From Leptodactylus fallax (taxonomy: Eukaryota; Chordata; Amphibia; Anura; Leptodactylidae), in contig CAMRHE010000068.1 of assembly GCA_947044405.1 (NCBI GenBank), forward strand, positions 2,200,501-2,264,500: 64,000 nt of DNA. The letters run 5' to 3'. Under the pieces are notes generated by a model. It was not told the origin of the DNA. It saw nothing but the letters and a program-made list of their open reading frames with translations, and did no database searches. Position 1 is the stretch's first letter. Each line of letters opens with the position of its first letter. Shown here one piece after another: positions 11,501 through 26,500 of this stretch. The position numbers and the translations under genes were made by a program.

Positions 11501-14500
11501 CGACAGTCCCTTCTGTTTATCGTGGAGACTGATCTTATAGTCCTCAAACAAGGCCTGCTGCCACCCGCTGCCCATCGCCTCCGTCAGCTTCCTCAGTAGA
11601 TACTCAATCTGCAAAGGAGTAACTTCTTGTTACTTATCATTGTACAATACATAATCACTGTGTACATATATAACATTACTTATCCTGTAATATACTCCAG
11701 AGCTGCGCTCACTATTCTGCTGGTGCAGTCACTGTGTACATACATTACATTACTTATCCTGTACTGATCCTGAGTTACATCCTGTATTATACTCCAGAGC
11801 TGCACTCACTATTCTGCTGGTGCAGTCACTGTGTACATACATTACATTACTTATTCTGTACTGATCCTGAGTTACATCCTGTATTATACTCCAGAGCTGC
11901 ACTCACTGTTCTGCTGGTAACATTTAAAACATATATAACAATGTATAATTCACACCTGCCACACCACTTTTTTTTTGTATATTAAGCCCTCACACCCCTA
12001 AAATGCTAAAACCACATAAGAAGAAAACAGCAAAAATGATACATAATAAGTAAGTAACCTCCCACTTGACCAAGCTCACACTGTAGACCCGAGTCCTGAG
12101 AGTCAAACACTCCCCAAGTAGAGGCCCCACCCCTGCTGAGCACACTTAGGGGGCCGCCATATTGCAAGCTGTAGTAACAAAACCCAATTATTTAAGAAAA
12201 AAAGATAGTTCAAGGAACACTCCAGGAAAACTGACACAAAGAATCTGAAGGGGCGGAGCATGGCACAGGGACCCTCTCATTAGTGTGTCATGCCCCGCCC
12301 CCCTCAGGCCCTGCACTAGGCATAACACAAGATATCAGATGTGACTGGAGAAGATGACGAAACTGCACGACAGATAAAACTCCTCAGTCAGAACATTTCC
12401 TCATAGAGATAAAAATCCCCACATTGTTAAAGCTGCTAATTATCCATTCATTAGTGATATCTGTTCCTGGAAAAGGTGAATGATGGCCACTATGGCTGCC
12501 AGTACTGTAGTCACTGAGGTTATCCCCCAACTTTCCCATACTCCAGCATGCCAAAATGTACAGTTGTGATCCTTCCTGCACCACAATTGTTTAACTGTAC
12601 AATGCTGATAACTGTATATTGGTTGTCACCCATCTTTCCCAGGCTCCTGTATGGCAAATCTGCTTAGATTTGTAGTGATTTGTTCCTTCTCCACTTTATA
12701 ACTATTATTACTTACCATTCAGTAATGATGGATGTGGCCCATATAGATTATTATTATTATTAGATTTTTAATCCAGCTTTCCATAAATCCTGAATGGCAA
12801 ATCTGTATTCATGTACCAGTATGTGAAACATTACAGAACGATGAAGTGTAGGATACAGAGTGGCAAAATTAACTTAACCCGGAAATGTTTATCCTATGGT
12901 CGGTTAGTTGTGATCATTACCCAGAACCCTCTACTTCAGTTAAAACTGGTGACATCTTAACCATGGAAATAGAAGCATCGTACGTCACTGCTATGCTAGG
13001 CAGGAATGAGGATGGGGTCACTGTCTGTTCTGCCTCACTTTGCAGATCGGTAAAGCTGTCCATGCCTTATACAATACTAAAACGAAAGTTTTTACAGTGC
13101 TGAGATCCTCAGGGGAGGAGCTATGAACTGCCGGGGAGGAGCTATGAACTGCCGGGGAGGAGCTACTAAACTGCCGGGGAGGAGCTACTAAACTGCCGGG
13201 GAGGAGCTACTAAACTGCCGGGGAGGAGCTACTAAACTGCCGGGGAGGAGCTACTAAACTGCCGGGGAGGAGCTACCAAACTGCCGGGGAGGAGCTACCA
13301 AACTGCCGGGGAGGAGCTACCAAACTGCCGGGGAGGAGCTACCAAACTGCCGGGGAGGAGCTACCAAACTGCCGGGGAGGAGCTACCAAACTGCCGGGGA
13401 GGAGCTACCAAACTGCCGGGGAGGAGCTACCAAACTGCCGGGGAGGAGCTACCAAACTGCCGGGGAGGAGCTACCAACTCTATTTACATCCCTGAGTAAC
13501 ATGGCAGTTGTAATAGCAGACTGTACGGCATAAAAGTAACAGCAATGGAAAACGGTAATACTCTTTGTGTCCTTTACACTACTAATATTGCATTGATTTC
13601 AGTGATGAGAACCTCAGGGGAGGAGCTACTAAACTGAAAGGGAGGAGCTACTGAACTGAAGGGGAGGAGCTACCAATCCTCTGTTTACACCCCTGAGTAA
13701 CACAACAGTTCTAACAGCAGATTGTAAGTCATGTGGATAAACAGTAGCAAAAGGAAACATGTTCTAAAAAGTTCACCAATTCAGACTTGGTTATTTCTAT
13801 ACTGGATTATTGGAATTTCATTGTAACACAACATGGGACGAGGGGCCGCGGAGCCCATTGATGTAACAATGTATCTGCAAACCTTCATTTAAGTATCAAA
13901 GCAAAACTTTGTATCAGTTTCCAATTCATAAATCTGATTCTAGGGGTAAAGGCCCAGAGACACCCAAAAATGAATGCAGCCCCATCTACTAGTGCTCGCT
14001 GGGTGTGAGCACGTGCAAGTAATGTGTGTTGGTGAACAGGAAGGCCGCAGGATCTTGCCTGTGATAAGAATTCTGGTTTCCTGTCTGAGACTTCTAGGAC
14101 TTTAGAAGCCAGTATAATCGATGGAAATGACGGCAGCACTATAGCCCGGGCCGATGACACCTCGGGGACGGTGAGTCAGCAGAGCTGTAAGTGAGTGTGG
14201 TGATAGGTTGGTCACAGTGGCCGTGGTCTATGCCTTATTAGGTATAGGATCATAGGCTGACCCTGGTGACCTTTTGTGGTCCATCTATACGGAGATGAAT
14301 GGAGGTCACAATAACAGTCTGGTGGCCATAGACGGGGCCACCTCTACATAACCGAATGGTGCCCTCCTGATTCTTGATATTGATGGGGGTTTGTTTTTTT
14401 TTATATTTATATAATATGACAAATACCCCTTTAGGTTTTGCATTGTGAGATCCAAATAACAGTGTTCATCATTGTAACAAACCCTCAGCTGTGAGAAGTC

Positions 14501-17500
14501 ACAAAGTCAATTATATATCAGGGCCATATTACACATGAGCCAAATGCACCGTCATGTATCTAACTATAATAAAGATATCACCGCTATAAAGCTCAGTCAT
14601 CTGTTATATGTCTAGTCCTACTCTAATTATATATTACACAACGAGATATTAATAACCAGGAAATCCCCAGAATACAAAGTACTGATACACAAAGAGAAAG
14701 AAACCATTAACTGTATAGGAGGCCCATATACCAGCCGTAATACAATTATATACAGGAGATACCCAGGTTATACCAGCTGTACATATATAATTATATGCAG
14801 GAGATACCCAGGTTATACCAGCTGTACATATATAATTATATACAGGAGATACCCAGGTTATACCAGCTGTACATATATAATTATATACAGGAGATACCCA
14901 GGTTATACCAGCTGTACATATATAATTATATGCAGGAGATACCCAGGTTATACCAGCTGTACATATATAATTATATACAGGAGATACCCAGGTTATACCA
15001 GCTGTACATATATAATTATATACAGGAGATACCCAGGTTATACCAGCTGTACATATATAATTATATACAGGAGATACCCAGGTTATACCAACTGTACATA
15101 TATAATTATATACAGGAGATACCCAGGTTATACCAGCTGTACATATATAATGATATACAGGAAATACCCAGGTTATACCAGCTGTACATATATAATTATA
15201 TATAGGAGATACCCAGGTTATACCAGCCGTAAGATAATTATATACAGGAGATACCCAGGTTATACCAGCTGTACATATATAATGATATACAGGAGATACC
15301 CAGGTTATACCAGCTGTACATATATAATTATATATAGGAGATACCCAGGTTATACCAGCCATAAGATAATTATATACAGGCGATACCCAGGTTATACCAG
15401 CCGTACATATATAATTATATACAGGAGATACCCAGGTTATACCAGCTGTACATATATAATTATATATAGGAGATACCCAGGTTATACCAGCCGTAAGATA
15501 ATTATGTACAGGAGATACCCAGGTTATACCAGCTGTACATATATAATGATATACAGGAGATACCCAGGTTATACCAGCTGTACATATATAATTATATATA
15601 GGAGATACCCAGGTTATACCAGCCGTAAGATAATTATATACAGGAGATACCCAGGTTATACCAGCCGTAAGATAATTATATACAGGCGATACCCAGGTTA
15701 TACCAGCCGTACATATATAATTATATACAGGAGATACCCAGGTTATACCAGCATGGTCCATATCACTATATACAAGAAGATGTATAACTTATACCAGCTG
15801 TACATATATAATTATATATAGGAGATACCCAGGTTATACCAGCCGTAAGATAATTATGTACAGGAGATACCCAGGTTATACCAGCTGTACATATATAATT
15901 ATATACAGGAGATACCCAGGTTATACCAGCTGTACATATATAATTATATACAGGAGATACCCAGGTTATACCAGCTGTACATATATAATTATATACAGGA
16001 GATACCCAGGTTATACCAGCCGTAAGATAATTATATACAGGAGATACCCAGGTTATACCAGCCGTAAGATAATTATATACAGGCAATACCCAGGTTATAC
16101 CAGCCGTACATATATAATTATATACAGGAGATACCCAGGTTATACCAGCATGGTCCATATCACTATATACAAGAAGATGTATAACTTATACCAGCTGTAC
16201 ATATATAATTATATACAGGAGATACCCAGGTTATACCAGCATGGTCCATATCACTATATCCATGTATTATGTGGCTGACACTTTCCTCATTATATCTACA
16301 CAGGGATTATTATTTATCTCCAGGAGAATATTCCGGATTCTTCCCGCCTCGTTGTGATTTCCTGACTTTTCACTTCTCTCGGACTTTGACACGTTGGTGA
16401 TTTTCACGACTATTCACTTTGGGTCACTCCTTGTGATTCAGGTACAAGGTCCTCAGGTTTCTGCCTCCTTTTTGCTTTGCTTCTGGTTTTTGTGTTTTTT
16501 GTTGCAACATTTTCACTGTTTTTAATACACTTTGTGTGTTTTTTTTTCTACTTTCTATGATTGTACATCCAGAGCCGTCTGTCAATCACTGATAGGACCG
16601 CCCCCATGACTAGAGGACCAGATCTCAGGGATAATGCGGCATGTTACAAATATAATGGTTCAAATGTGAACACAGACCTAGCGCAGCTAACCCGGCGGCG
16701 AGCCAACCTGTAAGATTTCCTGTTTTGTACTCAGAGTTGAAGGGTACAAAGAAGCTGAAAATTCCAAGTAATAAAACATCCTGGGAAACGAGCGGTGACC
16801 CCGGCGCACCCTGCACCTGAGCGCCGTATACCTCTATGTACATGTCTGGTGTGTGATACACAGAGCTGTAAATAATCTATACATAGAAGGTGGACAATAT
16901 ATCACAGGCCATAAACTGGCGACAACCCCGTATCTGGTGGTGATAAAGGGAAAAACAAAGATAACATATAACCAGCGTACAGCCAGGAAAATCCAGAGAC
17001 CCGCTCAAATCTCTAAGCGCCATATTTACAGCAGGCAAATAGGGACACAAGTCAGATGTACACACTCCTTAATGGGGCCCCTCCCCTCTGTCTACAGACT
17101 ACAGAGCTTCCTCTCACGCTCGCTGTAATGTAGCCATCTGTCCTGATAATGATTTCCTGCTACACTTATTTTACAACATAACAAACCAATTGCAACAAAC
17201 AGAGCTGCAGGGTCTGCAGTGCAAGCACTGGGGACAGAGCGGCAGCAACAGAGGGCGGAGTCCGGACTACTGAAGGCTCTAATAAACAATGCAGCTAAGA
17301 TGGAATCATTGATTATAGGTGAAGTTTAGCAGAACAGTCTGAGTGTCTCATGAGACAGAGGGCAGAGTTCAGACTACCACAGGCTGTAATAGACAATGCA
17401 GCTAAGTCAGAGTCAATGATTATAGGTGGGTTTTAGCAGAGCAGACATTAGGGTAAACTATAGGGCAGAGCAGCATTCTAAGCCTCTAAAGAGACAGAGG

Positions 17501-20500
17501 GCGGAGTCCAGACTACCACAGGTTCTCATTGACAATGCAGCTAAGGTGGAGTCATTGATTATAGCGGTGTTCTATGAGAGCAGACAGTAGTGTAGAACAT
17601 AGGAGAGGGACAGAGCAGCAGCCAGAGACTCTAAAGAGACAGAGGGAGGAGTTCAGACTACCACAGGCTCTAACACACAATGCAGCTAAGGTGGAGTCAT
17701 TGATTATAGTTGGGTTTTAGCAGAGCAGAGAGTAGTATAGAATATAGGAGAGGGACAGAGCAGCAGCCTGAGCTTGTAAAGAGACAGAGGGCGGAGTCCA
17801 GACTACCACAGGCTCTCAGACAATGCAGCTAAGGAGAAGTCATTGATTATAGCCATGTTCTAGCAGAGCAGACAACAGTGTAGATCACAGAGAAGAGACA
17901 CAGCAGCAGTCTGAGCTTGTAAAGAGACAGGGGGAGGAGTCCAGACTACCACAGGCTCTCATAGACAATGCAGCTAAGGAGAAGTCATTGACCACAGTGA
18001 GTAAAGCAGACATCAGTGTAGAACATAGGGAAGGGACGAGCATCAGACTGAGCCTCTCTCGAGAAATAGAGTCCAAACCACTACACTCCAGTAACTAGGC
18101 AATAGCAGAACTGTGAACGCAGCTCTAGATGTGACTAGAGCATACCAAGTGATAGCACAAGAGACCCCGATCAGTCTAATTAGTAAATGCAACCTGTGAA
18201 ATCTTAAATCAGAGTCCTGTAAATCTGCACAAGAAAATGTATCCGTATGGTTGTATAAATGTGCCATCCCTTGGGTCAGATCACCGCTGGTGAACCAATG
18301 TCGTAAAACGGCGATGACTTCATAAAATATTGACAGATGGAGCATAAAACTTTATAGAGTCATAACTGTGAACAAACAGCAAACAGACCATAAACATAAA
18401 CCGATAGAAAGAAACATGGAGGAGCCCGGCGGGCGCTTACAACAATCAGGTCATCGGACTTTAGAATAGTCGGATTTATTGTAATTTTTATAAAAAAATT
18501 TTAGATGAAAAAAACCCAATAATATGAAAGAAACAAAAAACATGAAATTTTAAGTGTAATTTGGCCTATTTTACAACCTTTGGACAGTTTTCCAATCTGT
18601 TGTGTTAAGGGTTAATTTATGACGGAATTGTTTCCCTATTGAGCTGATACATTGTTACAATATTACACATTACTCTTTGTCAGTATTTGGGGTTATCGCA
18701 GGTTAATGGGGTATTTTGGGCAACATTGTTGCACCATTCTGACACCTAAGCCTCAAAATCTATGACTTTTAGTCAATGTGTCCTGACGTATTCGATATTC
18801 AAATATACATCTGCTGCTGTTTTAATTATATCTCTATCTGCTGCTATGTTATTTTCCACTTTGTTAATGTATTAACTTTGAAACCACTGTCTCCTTCCCC
18901 CTGCTGATTTCTCACCTATTCCTTCCTGATATCTCTGATTAGTATAAATTTGCGGCCAGTGGTCAGCTATGACCTTGGTCAGTGCATTTTCCAAGTGCAG
19001 TTTCTAAGTGTACAGACCAGAATTAGGCCAGAAAGGAACAGAAGGTAACAAGCCACTAAAAGGAAACTTAGTTATAAACTATAGAAATGCTTCTTACTTT
19101 AATCACTGTTGTTCTTCCCATTCTTGTAAAAACCACTCTACCACCCAAACCAGACATGTCACTAAGAATATCTTTATCTCTCCATCTATCCTACCCCACC
19201 ATCTCACCTACTCTGCGCAGCTACTCACACCCCTACAAGCTATCCGCCCCAGACACACACAACCTCCCCACACTCTCTCCTCCTTACACCTGCTATCCCT
19301 CTCCCTGCTACTCCTCACTTCTGGCGACATCTCCTAATCCTGAACCGCCCCAGCACCTCCCTGCTGTCAGATCTTTCCGCACAACCGGCATCAGCGCACG
19401 GAACCCCCTAAATCTTACCCCTATCTCCCCCGCTCCTGCCCCTTCCCGGCGCACTATGGAACGCTCGCTCAACAAACTTGACTACATCCACAACCTCTTC
19501 ATTTCTCATAAATTATTATTTCTTGGTATCATAGAATCATATTCACTCGCCTCTGCTCTCTAGTCAACCTCTCTAACTCTCTGTCCACGCTCTCTGACAT
19601 TCTCTGCGCTCTCCTCTGTAATAGACCCTCCAACCCTTAAACCAACATGCCCCCACAGGAACCTTAATCGCCTTGACATCCGCATGCTCTCAGACTTTCT
19701 CCTACCACTCGCTGACATATCCTCACTCCAGGATATAGATACCGCCGCTGACTTCTACAATACTGCCATTACTTCAGCCCTAGATTCTGTGGCCCCCTTC
19801 ACTAACACCAGAGCCCGACCGATCAATAGGCAACCCTGGAACACTCACCTGACTAAAATACTGAGACGTGCCTCACGGGTTGCAGAACGCCTCTGGAAGA
19901 AAAGCCGCTCCCAGGAGGACTTCCTTAGGTATAAAGAGGCAGTACTCACACTCAAGAACGCACTCACCTCTGCAAAGCAGGTCTACTTCACCACACTAAT
20001 ATCTGCCCTATCCCGCAACCCCAAACAGCTATTTACTACCTTCAATTCCCTTCTCCGTCCTCCTGCGCCCCCTCCGACATCACTTATCACAGCTGATGAC
20101 TTTGCCTCTTATTTCAAAAGCAAAATTGACACCATCAGAGACAGTCTCACCGTACACCCCCGACAACCACTCTACCCAACTGCTCGGTGCTCTTCATCTT
20201 TAACCTGTTTCTCCACCATCACTGATGAAAAGCTCTCCACCCTAATCTCTAAATCCCACCTCACCTCCTGTGCACTTGACCCAATCTAGTCACATCTCAT
20301 CCCAAAACTCTCCGAAGACATTACTCTTGCCCTAACCCATCTCTTCAACCTATCCCTAACCAATGGATCCTTCCCTTCAGCCTTCAAACATGTCACACCT
20401 ATACTTAAGAAACCCTCCCTGGACCCGTCCTCTCCAGCCAACTATCGCCCTATCTCACTGCTCCCGTACGCCTCTAAACTGCTGGAGCAACACGTCCACT

Positions 20501-23500
20501 CCGAACTGTCCTCCTATCTCTCGTCCAATGTGCTCTTTGACAGACTACAGTCAGGCTTCAGACCCCATCACTCCACAGAAACTGCCCTAACCAAGGTCAC
20601 TAATGACCTTCTAACCGCCAAAGCCAAACGTCACTATTCTGTCCAACTCCTCCTCAACCTCTCCTCTGCCTTTGACACAGTCGACCATTCCCTCCTGTTA
20701 CAAACACTCTCATCCCTTGGCATCTCAGACCTGGCCCTTTGCTGGATCTCCTCATACCTCACCAACCACACATTCAGCGTCTCCCACTCGCACACCACCT
20801 CCCCGCCACGCTCTCTTTCTGTAGGTGTCCCCCAAGGCTCCGTCCTAGGACCCCCTCCTGTTCTCAATCTACACCCTAGGCCTTGGCCAACTCATAGAAT
20901 CCCATGGTTTCCATTACCATTGCTATGCTGACGACACCCAAATATATCTCTCTGGACCAGACATTACCTCTCTGTTGTCCAGAGTCTCAGAGTGTCTAGC
21001 AGCCGTAGCCTCCTTTCTCTTCTCCCGCTTTCTCAAACTCAACATGGAGAAAACGGAGTTCATAATCTTCACCCCTCAACACACGACCCCCCTATCAGAC
21101 CCATCTATCAAAATTAATGGAACCACTCACCCCAGCCCCACAAGCCCGCTGCCTTGGGATAACCTTAGACTCTGACCTATCCTTCAAGCCTCATATTCAA
21201 ACCCTCAATTCCTCCTGCCGCCTCCAACTCAAGAACATCCATTGAATCCGTTCCTTCCTCACCCCTGAAACTACAAAGAGGCTAGTCCACACCCTCATAA
21301 TCTCCCACCTAGACTACTTTAACACCCTTCTCCATGGCCTCCGAGCTAACACTCTCGCCCCCCTCCAGTCCACCTTAAACTGTGCTGTTCGCCTAATACA
21401 CCTCTCCCCCCGTTCTTCATTGGTCGCTCCCCACTGCCAATCCCTCCACTGGCTACCCATCGCCCAACGAATAGAGTTCAAACTACTAACGCTGACATAC
21501 AAAGCCATCCACAGCCTGTCCCCTCCATATATCTCCGACCTAATCTCCCGCTACCTGCCCGCAAGTAACCTCCGATCCCCCAAAGACCTCCTACTCCGCT
21601 CCACTCTTCACACAAACGTCTCCAGGACTTCTCCTGTGCTTCCCCCATACTCTGGAACTCATTACCAAGACACACAAGACTGACCCCCACAATCACAAGC
21701 TTCAAGAAGGCCCTGAAGACTCACCTATTCAGGAAGGCCTACAGCCTCCAATAACACTACTGTCACCGCACCACCCTCTGTACAGCCTCTACCCCCACCT
21801 TCTGTCTCTATCCCTCTTTCCTCATAGATTGTAAGCCCTTGCGGGCAGGGCCCTCTATCCCGCTGTGCCAGTGATCACTGTTAGTATTATCTGTTTTGTA
21901 TATCTTGTGTACCGTATGTAAATCCGCAAATGTAAAGCACCATGGAATTAATATAATAATGTACAGCACCATGGAATTATTATAATAATGTACAGCACCA
22001 TGGAATTACTATAATAATATACAGCACCATGGAATTAATGATGCTATATATATATATAAATAAACAATAATAATAATAAAGATAATAATAATTGTGGGAT
22101 CAAATACAAAGTTATAGAAATGAACCGTAAGAACCAGACGTCACTTACCTCCTCTGGGACAATGGTGAGCGGATACTTGTCGTCTGACAGGAAGTTGAAG
22201 ATGGTCCACACCTTGAAGGCGCTGTCATCACTGATACACAGGGGGCTCTTACCCAGGTATTTCTTAGCGCAGAGTGTCCAGCACATCCTATAGAACTCCA
22301 CCTTGTCGAAATCTCCTTGTACCTAATAAAACAGAAAGGGGAGGCTGTGAATCCTGCACCGGCATGTCAGGAGTAACAAAAGTTCTCCAAGAGGTTTGGA
22401 ATAACCTCCCAAGTTCCTTCAAAAAATGATGTGCCTGCAGCCACCACTAGGGGGAGCTAAGGAGAAAAGTGGGGACAGATTTATTATTGGGCTCAATATA
22501 ACCTGTGCACAATGAGCTCCCTCTAGTGGGGACTTCAGGCGGATAAACTTTTATCAGGTAACACTAAGGGCCCATTCACATGGTGGAATTTGGCACTGAA
22601 GATCAGTAGTCCACAAAACCCTAGCCACATCTGTAAGTGATTCGTAATCGCCGATCCACAAAAAAAAAAAGGCAGAAGGACCCAACTTTGTCACAACTGC
22701 AAAAACGGACAATAGGACACATCCTGAGTTTTTGCAGCACACAATGCAAACATAGCCATGTGCATGGGGCCATAGATATGAAGGGGCCCGTACGCTGTGA
22801 ATTGCGGATTATATACATGTCCATGGGCCTTAGTCTGAGCTGGGGATTTGGAGCTCTGTATAAGAAAAACTAAACTCTGACCACTATAAAAACACAGGGG
22901 CGGATTTGTCATTTTGCCCCATAATCAGAAATGTTAAGGCTGCGCCCCATCTTTACTGAAAGTGCCCACCTATTTGCATCCTCTATTATCCCCCCACACA
23001 GTATAATGCACCCTTCTTTGGCCCCCACAGTATATTGCCCTCTTTTACGGCCCCCACCCAATACATTGCCCCCTTTTATGACCCCTACATAGTACATTGC
23101 CCCCTTTACTGACCCCCACACAATATAATGCCCCCTTTATTGGCTCCTACACAGTATAATGCCCCATTTTATGGCCCCCACAAGGTTCATTGCCCTTTTA
23201 TGCCCCCCACATAGTACATCCCCCCTTGTATGGACTGACTTTAGACCATTACCTGTTTGATTATTCCACACTAACCCACAATACACTCACCCATCCCCGC
23301 TCCTGTTCAGAGTCAGTTCTGCTTTGGCCTCCAGGGGGCGCTGTGCACTATGTGCAGATGCCATACAACGTGAGGGCGTGACGTCCAAATGCTGACATAG
23401 TGCGCTGCGCTCCCTGGAGGCCGAAATGGAAAAGGCCTGGGCAGGGACAAGGATGACTGAGTAAAGTAGTGGCCGCTACCTGTTGGAACAGTCCGTTAGG

Positions 23501-26500
23501 TAGTGGCCCTGACCTCCGGGGCCCCTCACAATTGGGATACGTTATGGCCAAGCATGCCCCTATACAAACAAACATATTAAGAAATGAATTTGTTACATGT
23601 TGCATCTGTCTAGATTAGGAAGAGAAAATGGCGTTCGGCGAGAGCCGTGACGTTCTGCTTATTGTAGTCACTGATACAAAGGAGCAAAAACTCTGCAGGT
23701 TTCACGGATGACAATTTTTTGGTGAAGGGTTAAGTGTCCAGCACATGAGACGTGACATTGGCCCTATTGAGGCGGACTGTGGGGCCCATTCATCATCCCT
23801 GGGAGATAGATGCCATAAGATGGAGCGGTCCCTCTGGGCTCGGGGCCAGCCCCCCGGCTCACAATGAGCCCCCTGTTCACTCGCCTCATTTACTTTTCTG
23901 CAAGATCAATAATTCATTTGCATATGTGAAAAGCAAGAACTTTCTTCAAAATCTGGGCCGACTGCCCCCCCGTCCACCTATAAAAGGGGCGCTCAGAACT
24001 GGCCGGGGACTGTTCACAACATCTCCTCGCTTTTATCATGGTAATCGGGGGACGGGGGCGGTGGTTACGGCAACCAGAGGCAGAAATGTAAGCCGAGATC
24101 TAAGCCAAAAATACCAAAAACTGTCAAAAACACACAAATAGGATCACAGACAGAAAGACGGACTCCCAAAAAGAGCTATTCTGCTTAGTATAGTTTCTCC
24201 TCTGTTCACATCCAAAGCTGAACTCTGCTGGTTTCCTGCTGCCAGGCTGCAATGCATTATGGGAGCCCAGGTGCAAGTTAAGTGTAAATAAACAGCTGCC
24301 TGTTCCCAAAGCTACTTGCGGAACATTCGCAGCAGCTCTGGATGTGACTAGAGAGACGATGCGCCTTCAAAGCCGTCGCCTTTTGAAAACATTTGACTTA
24401 GAATTTTCAGCAACTTGACAGATATTTTGTTACTTGTCTTATACGAATTGTACACGTTGTTTTTCTTCTCCATTTACATCCAAATCTAAACTTATGCGGA
24501 GAAATTTGAATGCAGCTTTGGATGTGACTAGGGAAGACAAAATGTGGTGAGCGATTTTAGATGAACATTTTACAATATTTCACAATATAAATTCACGTAT
24601 AATTTTTTTTTTGCATCTACTGCTGGTGAATCACATGACATTTATTCTCCGGTTATACCCAAAGCTGACTTAGATTGTGAGCCCTGTATGGGACAGTGAC
24701 TGACAATGTCTGTAAAGCGCTGCGGAATAGGTTGGCGCTATATAAGTAAGAGAAATAAATAAAGCTCAGAATTCTGCTGCATCATAGGAGCCTACGTACC
24801 AAAGCTACTAACAAAATACTGACTGCAGCTCTGGATGTGACTGGAGAGACTGCCTTCAAATCTGTCACCGTTTGAGAACATTTTACAATTCCGATCTACT
24901 TAGAATTTTCAGCAGCTTTACAAATATTCTGATATTTCTTCTCCTGTATTGATTTTGAGTTTCTTAAAACTTTCTTCTCTATTCACATCCAAAGCTAAAC
25001 ACTTGCAGGTTTCCTGGAATAAGAGCAATGCATTGTGGGAGCTCGGACAATACTTGCAGAGTTGATGTTGCGTTTTAGTTGCATATCTGACACCAATGTT
25101 GGATCTCATCCTATTTCTAGGTTTGAATGCAGCTCTGGAGGTGACTAGAGAGACAATGTGTCGCCTTTGTAAACATTTTACAATTCCAATCTACTTAAAC
25201 TATTCAGCAACTTTGCAAATATTCTGTTATTCCTTTTTTGTACTGATTTTGAGTGGCCCAAGTTTTCTTCTCTATTTACATCCAAAGCTAAACCCCTGCA
25301 AGTTTCCTAAAACAAGAGCAATGCATTGTGGGAGCTTGGATAATAGTTGCATCGTTGACACTGCTTTTAGTTGCATATCTGACACTAATGTTAGACCCCA
25401 TCCTACCAGGAAAGGTTTGAATGCAGCTCTGGATGTGACTAGTGCAGACCAAATATAATAACTGATTTTGAACGATTATATAATACAATATAATCGTATT
25501 TGCTAAAATTTTTTGCAAAATTATTAGCACCCATCTTCTACTGCTGTGGCGTCACATGACATTTATTCTCCGTTCACACCCAAAGCTTAACTCAGACTTC
25601 TGCTGCTTTCCTGCTACCATAGCGCAGTGCATTATGGGAGCCCAGGTGCCAATTGAATTTGTGAGTAGTACCAATAAACCACCGCCTGTTCCCAAAGCTA
25701 CTAGCAGAACATTCGCAGCAGCTCTGGATGTGACTAGAGAGACAATGTGTCGCCTTTGTAAACATTTTTGCACTTCCAAGCTTCTTAGAATTTTCAGCAA
25801 TTTTACAGATATTCTGTTATTCCTTCTCTTGTACTGATTTTCAGCTGCCTAACCTTTTCTACTCTAGTTACATCCAAAGCTAACTCCCTCCTGGTTTCCT
25901 AGAACAAGAGCAATGCATTGTGGGAGCTCGGATAATACTTGCCTAGTTGATGTTGTATTTTAGCTGCATATCTGACACTAAAGTTAGAGCTTGTCCTATT
26001 TCTAAAGCTTACCAGGAAAGGTTTGAATGCAGCTCTGGATGTGACTAGTGCAGAAAAAATGTAATAACTGGTTTTACACCAATATTTCACAGTATAAATT
26101 CCTTTCAAGTGTTTGCTAACATTTTTTGCTAAAATATTCAGGTCTTATCGTCCGCTGCTGAGGAGCCACATGACATTTATTCTCCATTTATACCCAAAGC
26201 TAAAATCTGAATTCTGTTATATTAAGTAATACTGCCCCGTGGCCACCATGAGGTCAATGATGGGAGTGCGGCTTGTTCTGCTGAGGGAGCAACTTCTAAA
26301 AATATTCTGAAATCTTGGAGACACAACACTATCTCAGAATCCACAATAAAGAAGTGACGGCGTGCGAGGTCACGGCGGTGTTAGCCTGCGTGTCTTCCAA
26401 GACATATTGTGGGCTCTTGCGACACTTAGGATACTAGACACAAGGAACTAGATCAGGATTTTGCAAGCTGAGGCTCTCAACATCCAAACTACAGCCAATC

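Noticed and set aside
13105..13477. Regular direct repeats that might suggest a CRISPR array
   Set aside because: Units are contiguous with no unique spacers, and the window is vertebrate nuclear DNA.
14649..16278. Long open frames (up to 370 codons) on both strands with repeats such as [15 protein letters not shown]
   Set aside because: They come from a 45/42-bp minisatellite whose period is divisible by three; they exist on both strands at once, inside an intron, with no splice or homology support.
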